From Bin87 sp034420475 (GTDB lineage Bacteria; Chloroflexota; Dehalococcoidia; Lucifugimonadales; UBA3495), in assembly GCA_034420475.1 (NCBI GenBank), contig DAOULH010000103.1, forward strand, positions 1 through 64,000: a stretch of 64,000 nucleotides of DNA. Reading direction: 5' to 3'. Made by a program: the position numbers and the translations under genes. The notes beneath the pieces were generated by a model, which made no database searches, was not told the DNA's origin, and was given only the letters and a program-made list of their open reading frames with translations. Shown here piece after piece: positions 50,308-59,045 of the stretch (position 1 is the first letter of the stretch; each line of letters starts with the position of its first letter).

Positions 50308-51132
50308 ATGTACGGAGAGGCAGATCTGACCGTAATATCGTTGGGCGGCGGCGTACAAAGCTCCGTGGTGGCACTGATGGCTGCCAAGGGCCTCATCAAG
50401 CCTATGCCGGACTTTGCCATTTTCGCCGACACCGGGTGGGAACCGGGCAACGTTTATCGCCATCTCGATTGGTTGGAAACTCAGATGCCGTTCCCGCTGC
50501 GACGGGTTCAGAGCGGCAACATAAGAGATGACATCCTGGCCGGCACAAACTCGACCGGACAGCAGTTCAGTTCCATACCCGCCTTCGTCCGCACTAAAAC
50601 CGGCAAAAGAGGACTGGCCAAACGGCAGTGCACTCGTGAGTACAAGTTGACGCCCATCGAAACAGAACTGCGTGACTTGTTGGGGCTTGGCTACCGGCAA
50701 GTTACACCTCCCGGGGTTTTCGTGGAGTTATGGATTGGAATCAGTCGTGATGAGATCATCCGAATGAAACCCAGCCGGCAATCGTGGATTGAAAACTATT
50801 GGCCATTGGTTGAGCTTGGGATGACCCGCGACGACTGCAAAGCATGGTTCGCCGAACATTATCCCGATCTCCAATTGCCGCGCAGTGCCTGCATCGGCTG
50901 TCCTTTTCATACCGATGAGGAATGGATTGAGATGAAAAAATCTGATCCTGAATCTTGGGCAGACGCGGTATTCGTTGACGAGAGCCTGCGTGCCAAGGGT
51001 CGAGCTGAACGCTTCGGTGGCGAAATGTACCTGCACGGTAGCATGTTGCCTCTGAGCGACGTGCAATTTTGTCATACATCGCCGCAACTCTCACTGTTTG
51101 GCAATGAATGCGAGGGCATGTGTGGAGTGTGA
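50308..51132 (+). CDS. PAPS reductase-like PP-loop protein (DndC-like)
   Basis: A 274-residue adenine-nucleotide alpha hydrolase of the PAPS reductase fold. The PP-loop SLGGGVQSS is at residues 11-19. Seven cysteines include QCTREYK (108), ACIGCPF (195 and 198) and ECEGMCG (268 and 272), which could hold a [4Fe-4S] cluster as in DndC. No ferredoxin or thioredoxin domain is present. GAGG is four bases before the ATG. It leads a tight three-gene run with a GIY-YIG nuclease and a DndB-like protein, all less GC-rich than the flanks. A sulfur-transfer role on DNA is inference. Confidence 0.8.
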   Translation: MYGEADLTVISLGGGVQSSVVALMAAKGLIKPMPDFAIFADTGWEPGNVYRHLDWLETQMPFPLRRVQSGNIRDDILAGTNSTGQQFSSIPAFVRTKTGKRGLAKRQCTREYKLTPIETELRDLLGLGYRQVTPPGVFVELWIGISRDEIIRMKPSRQSWIENYWPLVELGMTRDDCKAWFAEHYPDLQLPRSACIGCPFHTDEEWIEMKKSDPESWADAVFVDESLRAKGRAERFGGEMYLHGSMLPLSDVQFCHTSPQLSLFGNECEGMCGV

Positions 51133-51133
51133 A

Positions 51134-51472
51134 ATGGTGGTCGTATGCTGTGCCGTGAATGCCCTCAGAACTCGGGTACAGGGCTTTGACTACGGTTTCC
51201 ATTATCGAATAGAACGTGGGCTACAAGGGCTCTACGCTTTTTGGCTTTCCGGGGGCGCTTGTCTGTACGTGGGTATGACAACAGACTTTCAAATTCGGCT
51301 AGGCCGGCATCGCACAGCCACGCATAACTCGGAGTTGCAGCAGTATTTTGCCGCGTTCGATGGTGAGGTACTTGTATCATATATTGTGTTGCCCGGTTAT
51401 TCCAGAACCGAGTTGCGAAACATGGAAGCGAGAGCCATCGAAAAACTACGCCCATTCAACAATATTGCATAG
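51134..51472 (+). CDS. GIY-YIG nuclease-domain protein
   Basis: A 112-residue protein that is almost only a GIY-YIG domain: LYAF at 33-36 and LYVG at 44-47 stand for the two name motifs, then Arg55 and His59 in RLGRHR, Glu98 in ELRNMEARAIEKL, and Asn109/110 in PFNNIA. The usual Gly-Ile-Tyr is changed to Leu-Tyr-Ala-Phe but the Tyr is kept. It starts one base after the PP-loop gene ends, with GGAG inside that gene's end, so it is coupled. Confidence 0.8.
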   Translation: MVVVCCAVNALRTRVQGFDYGFHYRIERGLQGLYAFWLSGGACLYVGMTTDFQIRLGRHRTATHNSELQQYFAAFDGEVLVSYIVLPGYSRTELRNMEARAIEKLRPFNNIA

Positions 51473-51497
51473 TATCCAAAACCAAGGAGGAAGCCGT

Positions 51498-52760
51498 ATG
51501 GCTACAGTCATTCCGGCTACGCGGGGGACTTTCGGGAGTACAGAGTATTACCTCACTACAATGAATGTAGCGGAGGTTTTGCGGATGGTCCGGTTCCCCA
51601 AAGACATCCCTGAATGGGAAAACTTGAGCATTGAAGACCGCTGGCAGCGCGAAATCAATTTCGCGAGGATCCGCAAAGACATCGCTCCATATTTCGCAGA
51701 AGACGAAGACCGGTTTTCTGGGGCTGTGGTATTGGCGGTGCTGAACGATGAGGAAATGGACTTCGAGCCGCTGTCGGATTTCCTTGAGGGCAAGAATCCA
51801 TTCCGTAGAACATACCAGAGCGCGGCTCGAGCCCTTGGGTTTGTGGTCTTGGGCGGTAGCGAGATTCTGGTGCCCCTTGACGGACAGCATCGCCTCATGG
51901 CGTTCAGATTTGCGATTGATGGCGTTGATCACAACAACAGGACCATCGAAGGCATCCAAAGCAACATCGCATTGGGTAAAGATGACGTTGCGGTCATTTT
52001 GGTGCGATTCACGAATCAAGGTTCACGGCGGATTTTCAACAAAATCAATCGTTACGCGAAACCGACCGTCAAAGGCGACAACCTGATAACCGACGATGAC
52101 GACGCGGTCGCCGTCATCACGCGAGAGCTGTTGCGTTCAGATGACGGTGTCCTTGATGCAGGTCTGGCCAGGATTGGCTCCAACACCCTCAACAAAACTG
52201 CCCGAGAGTTCACAACACTGGCGACTTTTTACGAAGCCAACCTTGCGATCATTCTAGGCCTGAAATTCGTTGCCAGCGGCAGACCGCATGACATGGACCA
52301 GGCCAGGCAGGCGCTGGTCAAAGGGCGGCTCAAGGCAGTTTGGGAACGTCTGTTGTCCAACATTGATATGTGGGCCAAAGCCGTTTCCGATCCTTCTCCG
52401 TCGGGAGACAAAACTCGGATCGAAATTCGGGAACAGACATTGTTGGGTAAACCCATCGGGCAACTCGCCTTGGTGCGCGCGTATTTGCTGATGCGAGAAC
52501 GTTGCGGCGGAGTGTCGGATGACGATCTATGTGACCGATTGAATCGCATCCATTGGGGCGTCGACTCCCCAATATGGCATGGCGTGCTGCTGAATCCCAA
52601 CGGCCGTGTCATGTCGGGCAGTACGACGGTTAATCGGGCCTGCGAGTTCATCGCGCATCTCGGCGGAGCAAAGCTAACCGATGAAGAGGTTGAGCGATTG
52701 CTCGAGCACATTCACGGTGGCGATTGGGAGGCGCATGAATTGCCTGAACCCGTGGCATAG
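51498..52760 (+). CDS. DGQHR-domain protein (DndB-like)
   Basis: A 420-residue protein with the diagnostic DGQHR at residues 128-132 (LVPLDGQHRLMAF), preceded by a strand-rich region and followed by NKINRYAKPTVKGDNL. DndB and related proteins of phosphorothioate systems have this motif, where they regulate or assist modification. AAGGAGG is seven bases before the ATG at 51498, 25 bases after the GIY-YIG gene. It completes the three-gene cassette; DndA, DndD and DndE homologues are not present. Confidence 0.82.
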   Translation: MATVIPATRGTFGSTEYYLTTMNVAEVLRMVRFPKDIPEWENLSIEDRWQREINFARIRKDIAPYFAEDEDRFSGAVVLAVLNDEEMDFEPLSDFLEGKNPFRRTYQSAARALGFVVLGGSEILVPLDGQHRLMAFRFAIDGVDHNNRTIEGIQSNIALGKDDVAVILVRFTNQGSRRIFNKINRYAKPTVKGDNLITDDDDAVAVITRELLRSDDGVLDAGLARIGSNTLNKTAREFTTLATFYEANLAIILGLKFVASGRPHDMDQARQALVKGRLKAVWERLLSNIDMWAKAVSDPSPSGDKTRIEIREQTLLGKPIGQLALVRAYLLMRERCGGVSDDDLCDRLNRIHWGVDSPIWHGVLLNPNGRVMSGSTTVNRACEFIAHLGGAKLTDEEVERLLEHIHGGDWEAHELPEPVA

Positions 52761-52771
52761 GCGATAGGCCA

Positions 52772-53287
52772 CTAGATGCTCCGTGCCAGATCCGCCAGCA
52801 CCAGCCGGTCCGTCGGGAATGCCAGCGGCTCCGGCGGGTCCGACGGTGCAAACCAGCCCACGCGATCCAGGTCATCCGACGCTGATGCCTTGCCGCCGGC
52901 AACGGTCGCGTAGAACCACACCCCCACCGTCAGCGAGGCCGCGTTGTGAAAGTTGGAATGCACCGCGCAGACTTCACCGATCTCCACGTCCAATCCGGTC
53001 TCCTCCTCAAACTCCCGCCGCGCCGCCTCGCGAATGTCCTCCCCCCACTCTACATAACCGCACGGAATGCACCACTCCCCCACGTTGCCGCCGGCAGATC
53101 GCCGCCCCAGCAGCACCCGGCCTGCATCGTCCAACACCACCACGGCGACGCCCACCGCCGGATTGCGGAAATGCACGAACCCGCACGACCCGCAGGACGG
53201 CCGCGGCAGGCCACCGCGGACCTTGGTGTCTAGAGCCTTACCGCACCGGGGACAGTAGCGATAATCGGGAGAAACGGAGTCCGGCAT
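52772..53287 (-). CDS. Nudix hydrolase with zinc ribbon (NudC-like)
   Basis: A 171-residue Nudix enzyme. The N-terminal zinc ribbon has YCPRCGKAL and SCGSCGF (four Cys); the Nudix box is GYVEWGEDIREAARREFEEE followed by TGL. The layout fits ADP-ribose/NADH pyrophosphatase-type members, though it lacks the long N-terminal domain of full NudC. Start without obvious ribosome site. Confidence 0.88.
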   Translation of the reverse strand: MPDSVSPDYRYCPRCGKALDTKVRGGLPRPSCGSCGFVHFRNPAVGVAVVVLDDAGRVLLGRRSAGGNVGEWCIPCGYVEWGEDIREAARREFEEETGLDVEIGEVCAVHSNFHNAASLTVGVWFYATVAGGKASASDDLDRVGWFAPSDPPEPLAFPTDRLVLADLARSI

Positions 53288-53296
53288 CGGCGCGTT

Positions 53297-54877
53297 TCAG
53301 GTGGCCGCCCGGCCCCGACGCAGTCCTCTACCCGGCAGCGCCCCGGTATTCTCGCCCTGCTGGATTACGACCTGCCCGTTGACGATGACGTACTCGATGC
53401 CCACCGGGTATTGCTTGGGGTTCTCCTTGGTCGCCAGTGCTTTCACCGTGTCCGGGTTGAACACCACGATGTCCGCCTTGAACCCGTCGCGCAACAGGCC
53501 CCGGTCCGGGATGCCCAGCCGCTGGGCGGGAAACGAGGTCATCTTGCGGATGGCCTCGGGCAGTCGCAGGTGCTGTTCGGCCCGCACGAATTCGGCCAGG
53601 ACGATGGGGAAGCACCCGTAGGTGCGCGGGTTGGGATACTCGCCGAACAGGATGGCGTCCGACGCGATCATGCCGCAGGGGTGCGACACAAAGGCGTAAA
53701 GCGTCTGCGCGTTGGTGCCCAGCCCGACGGTGCTGATGCCCAGGTTCTCGTCCAGCAGCAGGTCGAAGAGCGTATCAGCGGGATCCTGACCGCGCATCTC
53801 CGCGATGTCGGTAATCAGCCGCCCATCGTAGATCTGGTTCTCCGGCTTGGTGAAGTTGGTCAGCCAGTTGTTCTCCAGCCGGCTCGGCGTGATCTCCCGC
53901 TTCATCCGCGCCCGGTCATCGGCATCCTGGAGCGCCGCGATCAGCCGCTCCGGTCCGCCGTCCTTGGCCCAGTGTGGCAACCCGATGGTGGGTGTGGTGC
54001 CCGAGTACGGGTAGGTGTAGCAATCAAAGGTGCAGTCGATTCCCTCCGCCCTGGCATCCTCCACCAGGCCCAGGTGTCCCAGGTGGCTGCCCACTCCGGA
54101 CACGGACTGCCGGTAGTGCGTCAGGTGCACCGGTATGCCGCTCCTGCGGCCGATCTCCACCGCTTCATGCCACGGCGCCAGGTAACCCTGGCTCAGCAGG
54201 CTGGCCCGCGTGTGCGTGTGGTAGATGCCGCCCAGCGAAGCCGCCGTCTCGGACAGCGCCACCAGTTCATCGGTGTCCGCGTAGGCGCCCGGCGGGTAGT
54301 CCAGCCCCGTGGATAATCCCCACGCGCCTTCCTCCATAGCCTCGCGCACCACGGATTGCATATCAGCAATCTCACCCTCGGTAGCCGCCCGTTGATCCCA
54401 CCCCACGCTCCAGATGCGCACCGGCGAGTTGCCCAGGATGTAGGCCATGTTGATCGCCACGGTGTTGTCGTACTTGCCCAGCAGGTCGGCCACGGTGAGC
54501 CAGTCCGCCGGCATTGGCGGGTAGCCGTTCAGCCCCGCGTCCAGCCAGATGTACCGGTGCAGATCTTCCTGCGTCCGGAAAGGCGCGTGGGAAATGCCGT
54601 CGATGCCCACCAGCTCAGTGGTGACGCCCTGCCGCACCTTGGGATCGTGGTGTGGTTCGCCGAGTATCGTCAAACCGGCATGGGAATGCAGATCGACGAA
54701 CCCGGGGCAGACCACGTGGCCGGCGGCGTCGATGACGCGCCTGGCGTTTTCACGCAGATCTGCGTCGTCGCCCCGGTGGATGGTCACCGTGTCGTCCGTG
54801 ACTGCCACCGCCGCGTAGAACCCGGGGCTGCCCGAGCCGTCAATTACCTGTCCGTTGGAGATCAGTAGGTCTATCAT
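53297..54877 (-). CDS. N-acyl-D-amino-acid deacylase / D-aminoacylase-family amidohydrolase
   Basis: A 526-residue amidohydrolase. It starts MIDLLISNGQVIDGSGSPGF, with metal ligands in GFVDLHSHAGL and the D-aminoacylase-type late motif (SDAILFGEYPNPRTYG, then FPAQRLGIPDRGLLRDG). It probably deacylates N-acyl-D-amino acids or cleaves related ureido compounds. I placed the start at 54877 because the family begins there; the frame is open to 55063. It is divergent from the 54915 gene with only 37 bases between. Confidence 0.88.
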   Translation of the reverse strand: MIDLLISNGQVIDGSGSPGFYAAVAVTDDTVTIHRGDDADLRENARRVIDAAGHVVCPGFVDLHSHAGLTILGEPHHDPKVRQGVTTELVGIDGISHAPFRTQEDLHRYIWLDAGLNGYPPMPADWLTVADLLGKYDNTVAINMAYILGNSPVRIWSVGWDQRAATEGEIADMQSVVREAMEEGAWGLSTGLDYPPGAYADTDELVALSETAASLGGIYHTHTRASLLSQGYLAPWHEAVEIGRRSGIPVHLTHYRQSVSGVGSHLGHLGLVEDARAEGIDCTFDCYTYPYSGTTPTIGLPHWAKDGGPERLIAALQDADDRARMKREITPSRLENNWLTNFTKPENQIYDGRLITDIAEMRGQDPADTLFDLLLDENLGISTVGLGTNAQTLYAFVSHPCGMIASDAILFGEYPNPRTYGCFPIVLAEFVRAEQHLRLPEAIRKMTSFPAQRLGIPDRGLLRDGFKADIVVFNPDTVKALATKENPKQYPVGIEYVIVNGQVVIQQGENTGALPGRGLRRGRAAT

Positions 54878-54914
54878 GGCAGGATGATAGCACGCGCGTG
54901 GAGGAGCGCACGCC

Positions 54915-55754
54915 ATGCTGAATATCTTTTCACGATTGTTCAGGAGATTGTCTTCCGGCAGACAACGGCAGCAGGATGCTCCCGGATACAGTGTCCATCC
55001 GCCCGGCTTGACCTTCTTGACGGACGTCACCGCCGGCCGCTGGGTAGAGGACGGGTTTTCCACCGATTTCGCGTCCGTTGGCGCGCTGGTGCCGGGCGGG
55101 TATGCGGCCTACGCTCGCGTGCTGCACCCGGCATGGGACGCATCCGACCGGACGGTGCCATGGTCTGCTGTGGCCGCTTGGTCCGGCAGGGTGTATCACT
55201 CGCAGATGTCATTCGAGGGCATTAGTTCGCCCGTCGCCGACCACGGTTTGCGTCTGCCGCCGTGGCGCGAAGACCCCAACCACGGCAGCCTGGACGAGGA
55301 GGTAGCGACCGAGTTGGCCGCTTTCCTCTCGCGGTTCACCGGCACGCCGAAACAGTGCTATTTCGGGGTTTGGGAGGGTTACGGTCAGTACTCCGGCGGT
55401 GCTGCCTTGCTCACTTCGGATGGAAGCGGTAGGCCGCTGCCACCGCCCCGTGACATCAGGAGGGCGCAGCGGATCCGTGGCTGTGACCGCAACTATCTGC
55501 TCTACACCGGCGAATTGCAGGATATAACCGCCTTCTACGCCAACTTCCTGTCTGAGCCGCCCAACATCTGGTGGCCGGCTGACCGCGCCTGGTTTGTCGC
55601 CACCGATATCGACCTCGATTCCACGTACATCGGCGCCAGTCAGGAATGCATCGATGCTCTATTCCGCCATCCCGCGCTGGAAGCCGTGCCCGCCGAATAT
55701 CGCGCTTCGGTCGCCATGACGGCGGACACCATCAACCTGGGCGATCCAATCTGA
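54915..55754 (+). CDS. Uncharacterised 279-residue protein
   Basis: No characterised family recognised. A basic, weakly amphipathic N-terminus (IFSRLFRRLSSGRQRQQ) precedes a globular domain with FGVWEGYGQYSGG, RNYLLYTGELQDI and PNIWWPADRAWFVATDIDLD followed by STYIGAS; similar unnamed proteins with the WWPADRAW block are, to my memory, common in actinobacteria. GAGGAG precedes the ATG. It is convergent with the aspartyl-protease pair. Confidence 0.65.
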   Translation: MLNIFSRLFRRLSSGRQRQQDAPGYSVHPPGLTFLTDVTAGRWVEDGFSTDFASVGALVPGGYAAYARVLHPAWDASDRTVPWSAVAAWSGRVYHSQMSFEGISSPVADHGLRLPPWREDPNHGSLDEEVATELAAFLSRFTGTPKQCYFGVWEGYGQYSGGAALLTSDGSGRPLPPPRDIRRAQRIRGCDRNYLLYTGELQDITAFYANFLSEPPNIWWPADRAWFVATDIDLDSTYIGASQECIDALFRHPALEAVPAEYRASVAMTADTINLGDPI

Positions 55755-55790
55755 ATGCGACTGGGCCGCGCGGACGCCGCCGAAACCAGT

Positions 55791-56198
55791 TCATTCCTGA
55801 TGCAACTCCAATCGGCTCCGCGGAAAATCGTACTCCATGCGTATTTGGTTCAGCAGGTCGCGGCCCAGCAGCGAATCCAAGCCGTCGGTAACCGGATGGG
55901 GCTTGGCGATGGAAATGTCGATCTCAAACTCCCGGGCGCTGCCGTCGTTATCGTTGAAGGAAAGCACGGCTGGCTCCATGTAATAGAGCAAAACGCCACC
56001 CGCGCTGATGAACTCGGCGGGGTTGTCCAGCAGGTCGAACGGGCAATCCAGGTCTGCCGCCGCATCGGGATGCAGGATGGTGGTGTCCGAGCCGGTATCA
56101 ACCAGGAAGGTGACTTGTCCTATCAAGCCGAACCGCGGCAGGAACACGTTGCATTCGATGACAGGCAGCCCGTCGTCAGTGAACCGGCCGGTAATCAT
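55791..56198 (-). CDS. Retropepsin-like aspartyl protease domain protein
   Basis: A 135-residue single-domain retroviral-type aspartyl protease. The active-site motif is VDTGSDTTIL, with the supporting GLDSLLGRDLLNQ near the C-terminus, so it would work as a homodimer. The ATG at 56198 overlaps the stop of the DUF5678 gene (ATGA); the longer open frame to 56363 is therefore not used. No membrane helix. Confidence 0.8.
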   Translation of the reverse strand: MITGRFTDDGLPVIECNVFLPRFGLIGQVTFLVDTGSDTTILHPDAAADLDCPFDLLDNPAEFISAGGVLLYYMEPAVLSFNDNDGSAREFEIDISIAKPHPVTDGLDSLLGRDLLNQIRMEYDFPRSRLELHQE

Positions 56199-56527
56199 CG
56201 CGACCGCTTCCGCCAGACGGTCGGGATACGCCGGGGCGGGTTGGTCTCCAGGCGTCGCACCACCGAGTGAGGCGAATACCCTCCCGCTGCCCTCAGTTTC
56301 TCCAAAACTTCTGCGTGGGTATCGGCCGCCACGATTTTCCAGTTGTCGCCGAAAGCAATCCACTGGTCAGGGTACCTGGCAAGCAACTCTTTATGGTTGT
56401 CGATCAAGATTCTCGAGCGCGCCGAGTAGTCTTGCAGTCCCAACTTGGCATCTTCCTTGCTCTCCGTCGGTCGCTGGGGTACGACCGGTTCGCGTGGTGT
56501 GATGGTCTCCAGTGTTAAGGTTGTCAT
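56195..56527 (-). CDS. DUF5678-domain protein
   Basis: A 110-residue protein whose second half has the DUF5678 pattern: NHKELLARYPDQWIAFGDNW, then KIVAADTHAEVLEKLRAAGG. Such proteins often stand before small aspartyl-protease genes, as here with an ATGA overlap. AAGGAAAG precedes the ATG at 56527. It may be the substrate or partner of the protease; function unknown. Confidence 0.75.
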   Translation of the reverse strand: MTTLTLETITPREPVVPQRPTESKEDAKLGLQDYSARSRILIDNHKELLARYPDQWIAFGDNWKIVAADTHAEVLEKLRAAGGYSPHSVVRRLETNPPRRIPTVWRKRSR

Positions 56528-56673
56528 GGCTGCTTTCCTTTTCGAGCCGGCGGGTTCCCGGTCCACTCTAGCATCGGGGGGTCACCGGCGGCAACGCACC
56601 GCGTGTCCGTGGCGCCCTGCCTTCTGCTACACTGCCGACGACCCTGCGGGTCCCACACCTATGGAGGAATGAC

Positions 56674-57459
56674 ATGACTGAACTCGATGACCGCTACGAA
56701 CGCGGGCAGGAAACCCGCCGAATGTTCGGCGGCGGACAGATCACGGGTGGCTCATCGCCCGGCGCGTGGGACATCGCGCCCGACCTCGAGCGCATCCTCG
56801 GCGAGGCGCTGTTCGGCACCATCTGGAAGCGGCCGGCCCTGACCCCCGCCCAGCGCGAGATGATCACCCTGTCCTGCCTCATCGTCCTGAACCGCGAGGT
56901 CCAGCTCAAGCGGCATTTGGGCAACGCCCTTAACATCGGCCTGACGCCGGAGCAGGTGGTGGAGTTGATCATCCACGACACTTGGTACGGGGGCGCCCCT
57001 GCCGGCATCCAAGCCCTGACCATCTGCAAAGAGGTGTTCGAGGAGCGCGGCATCGACTTCACCCCGGCCCGCATCCACGATCCCAACGAGGACCCCGACA
57101 GCCTGTTCCGGCGCGGCGATGAATACCGCCGCAACTACATGGGTGGCGGAGGCGGCGCACGCCCCACGCCTCCCACCGATGCCGAGCGTGAGCTTGGCCG
57201 TGTCACCGGCGAGTACTACTGGGGCGCAACCTGGACTCGTCCCGGCCTGGATCTGCCCAGCCGATGCCTCTGCACCATGACCTGCCTCGCCGCCCTGGGA
57301 CGCGAGGGGCCACTGCGCAGCCACATCCGGGGCGCCCTCAACATCGGTTTCACGCAGGACCAGATCATCGAGGTCTTTGGCCACATGACCCTGTACGCCG
57401 GCATCCCCTTCGCCCGCGGCGCCATGGACATCGCCAACGACATCTTCAACAACGGTTAG
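56674..57459 (+). CDS. Carboxymuconolactone decarboxylase-family protein, two domains
   Basis: A 261-residue protein with two CMD/AhpD-like helical domains. The first has REMITLSCLIVLNREVQLKR and HLGNALNIGLTPEQVVELI; the second has CLCTMTCLAALGREGPLRSH and IRGALNIGFTQDQIIEVFGH. No C-x-x-C peroxidase motif. It probably acts on a lactone or protocatechuate-type intermediate. GGAGG stands just before the ATG. Confidence 0.88.
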   Translation: MTELDDRYERGQETRRMFGGGQITGGSSPGAWDIAPDLERILGEALFGTIWKRPALTPAQREMITLSCLIVLNREVQLKRHLGNALNIGLTPEQVVELIIHDTWYGGAPAGIQALTICKEVFEERGIDFTPARIHDPNEDPDSLFRRGDEYRRNYMGGGGGARPTPPTDAERELGRVTGEYYWGATWTRPGLDLPSRCLCTMTCLAALGREGPLRSHIRGALNIGFTQDQIIEVFGHMTLYAGIPFARGAMDIANDIFNNG

Positions 57460-57489
57460 TCTGAGCTACAACGCTCTGACTAACAATAT

Positions 57490-57513
57490 AGGGGCGAATG
57501 ATCATTCGCCCCT
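57490..57513. terminator. Perfect 24-base palindrome, probable bidirectional terminator
   Basis: AGGGGCGAATGA followed directly by its exact complement, between the convergent CMD and zwf genes. There is no long T-run in either direction, so termination is only likely from the position. It is related to the hairpins at 4333 and 45029. Confidence 0.55.
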
Positions 57514-57539
57514 AACCGTTTCTCCGGTTTGTCCTGCGC

Positions 57540-59045
57540 CTAGATCCCGTACCCCACTTCCACGCACCCCGGCAGCCACCGACGGTTGTCGTTCTGCAGC
57601 AGTTCCTCGCCGTTGGGCGGGCCGTCCATGCCGGGCAGGTAGCGGAACGGGGCCGGCGCCCCCGGCAGATCCAAACCGTGGACGATGGGGTCGATGATGC
57701 TCCACGCCAGCTCGATCTCGTCGCTGCGGGTAAACAGCGAAGCGTCGCCCTCCAGTGCGTCCAGCAGCAGCCGCTCGTAGGCGTCCGGCAGTTCCACCCC
57801 GGCGAAACCGTCGTGGTAGTGAAACTCCAGCGAGACCGGTTTCATCTCCAGGTCGGCGTCCGGCACCTTGGACTGGAACTCCAGCCGCATCCCCTCGTTG
57901 GGTTGAACGCAGATCGAAAGCGTGTTGCCGGGTATGTCCACGTCGTCGGGCACCGGAAAGAGCATATGCGGCGGCGACCGAAACTGGATGATCATCTCGG
58001 TGGTCTTGCGTGACAGACCCTTGCCCGAACGCAGGTAGAAGGGAACGCCGTGCCAGCGCCAGTTGTCCACGTACAGGCGCAGGGCGGCATAGGTCGGCGT
58101 GTGGGAGCCGGGAGACACGCCGGGCTCGTAGTGGTAGCCGTCATACTGGCCGATCACCACGTTCTCGCGCACGTCACGCAGCGACATGCGGCGCACTGCG
58201 CTGAGAGCCTTGACCTTCTCGTTCCGCAAGGCGTCGGCGGCAAAGGCATAGGGCGGGTCCATGGTGATCAGCGCCAGCAGTTGCAGCAGGTGGTTCTGGA
58301 ACATGTCCTTCAGCACGCCCGACCGGTCGTAGTACTCGCCCCGCTCGCCCACCAGCACGTCCTCGGCTACCGTGATCTGCACTTGGTCAATGTAGTTCCG
58401 GTTCCAGATCGGCTCGAAAATCGAGTTGGCGAATCGGAACACCAGCAGGTTCTGAACCGTCTCCTTGCCCAGGTAGTGGTCGATGCGATATACCTGCTCT
58501 TCCCGGAACACGCTGTGCGCGTGGCGGTTCAACCGCTGCGCAGTTTGGAGGTCGGACCCGAAGGGCTTTTCGATTACGATGCGCCGCCACCCACGGGCCT
58601 CGTCCGCCATGCCCGCTTCCGACAGGGCGTGGATCACCGGCTCGTACAGCCCGGGAGCCAGCGCCAGGTAGTACAGGCAGTTGAACGTGTCGCTCTGCTG
58701 TGACGCCGCCTGGGCGATGTTGTCGTACACGCGCTTCAGAGTCCCGGTGTCGGTGACGTCCCCCGACACATAGGTCAGTCGGCCCGCGAATTCCTCCCAC
58801 TCTTCGTCGCCCGCATCCTCAATCGACTCGCGCAGCAGTGCCCGGAACTGGCCGTCATTCATCGCATCTCGGGCCATGCCGATGACCCGCACGTCGTCGG
58901 GGAGGCGGCCCTTCCGGTACAGGCTGAACAGCGCCGGGGCCAGCTTGGTGCGCGTCAGGTTGCCACTGGCTCCCATGATCACGACGGCGGTTACCCCACG
59001 CGCATCATCGCCATCGCGTAGCAGGGTGGGCCCCGAAGTCATCAT
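57540..59045 (-). CDS. zwf: Glucose-6-phosphate 1-dehydrogenase
   Basis: A 501-residue enzyme making 6-phosphogluconolactone with NADP reduction. MGASGNLTRTKLAPALFSLY is the nucleotide-binding motif, VYRIDHYLGKETVQNLLVFR the active site with its His, and FQNHLLQLLALITMDPP follows. It starts by an ATGA overlap at the end of gnd, giving a coupled gnd-zwf pair; two adjacent ATG codons (59045, 59042) are possible starts. Confidence 0.96.
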   Translation of the reverse strand: MMTSGPTLLRDGDDARGVTAVVIMGASGNLTRTKLAPALFSLYRKGRLPDDVRVIGMARDAMNDGQFRALLRESIEDAGDEEWEEFAGRLTYVSGDVTDTGTLKRVYDNIAQAASQQSDTFNCLYYLALAPGLYEPVIHALSEAGMADEARGWRRIVIEKPFGSDLQTAQRLNRHAHSVFREEQVYRIDHYLGKETVQNLLVFRFANSIFEPIWNRNYIDQVQITVAEDVLVGERGEYYDRSGVLKDMFQNHLLQLLALITMDPPYAFAADALRNEKVKALSAVRRMSLRDVRENVVIGQYDGYHYEPGVSPGSHTPTYAALRLYVDNWRWHGVPFYLRSGKGLSRKTTEMIIQFRSPPHMLFPVPDDVDIPGNTLSICVQPNEGMRLEFQSKVPDADLEMKPVSLEFHYHDGFAGVELPDAYERLLLDALEGDASLFTRSDEIELAWSIIDPIVHGLDLPGAPAPFRYLPGMDGPPNGEELLQNDNRRWLPGCVEVGYGI

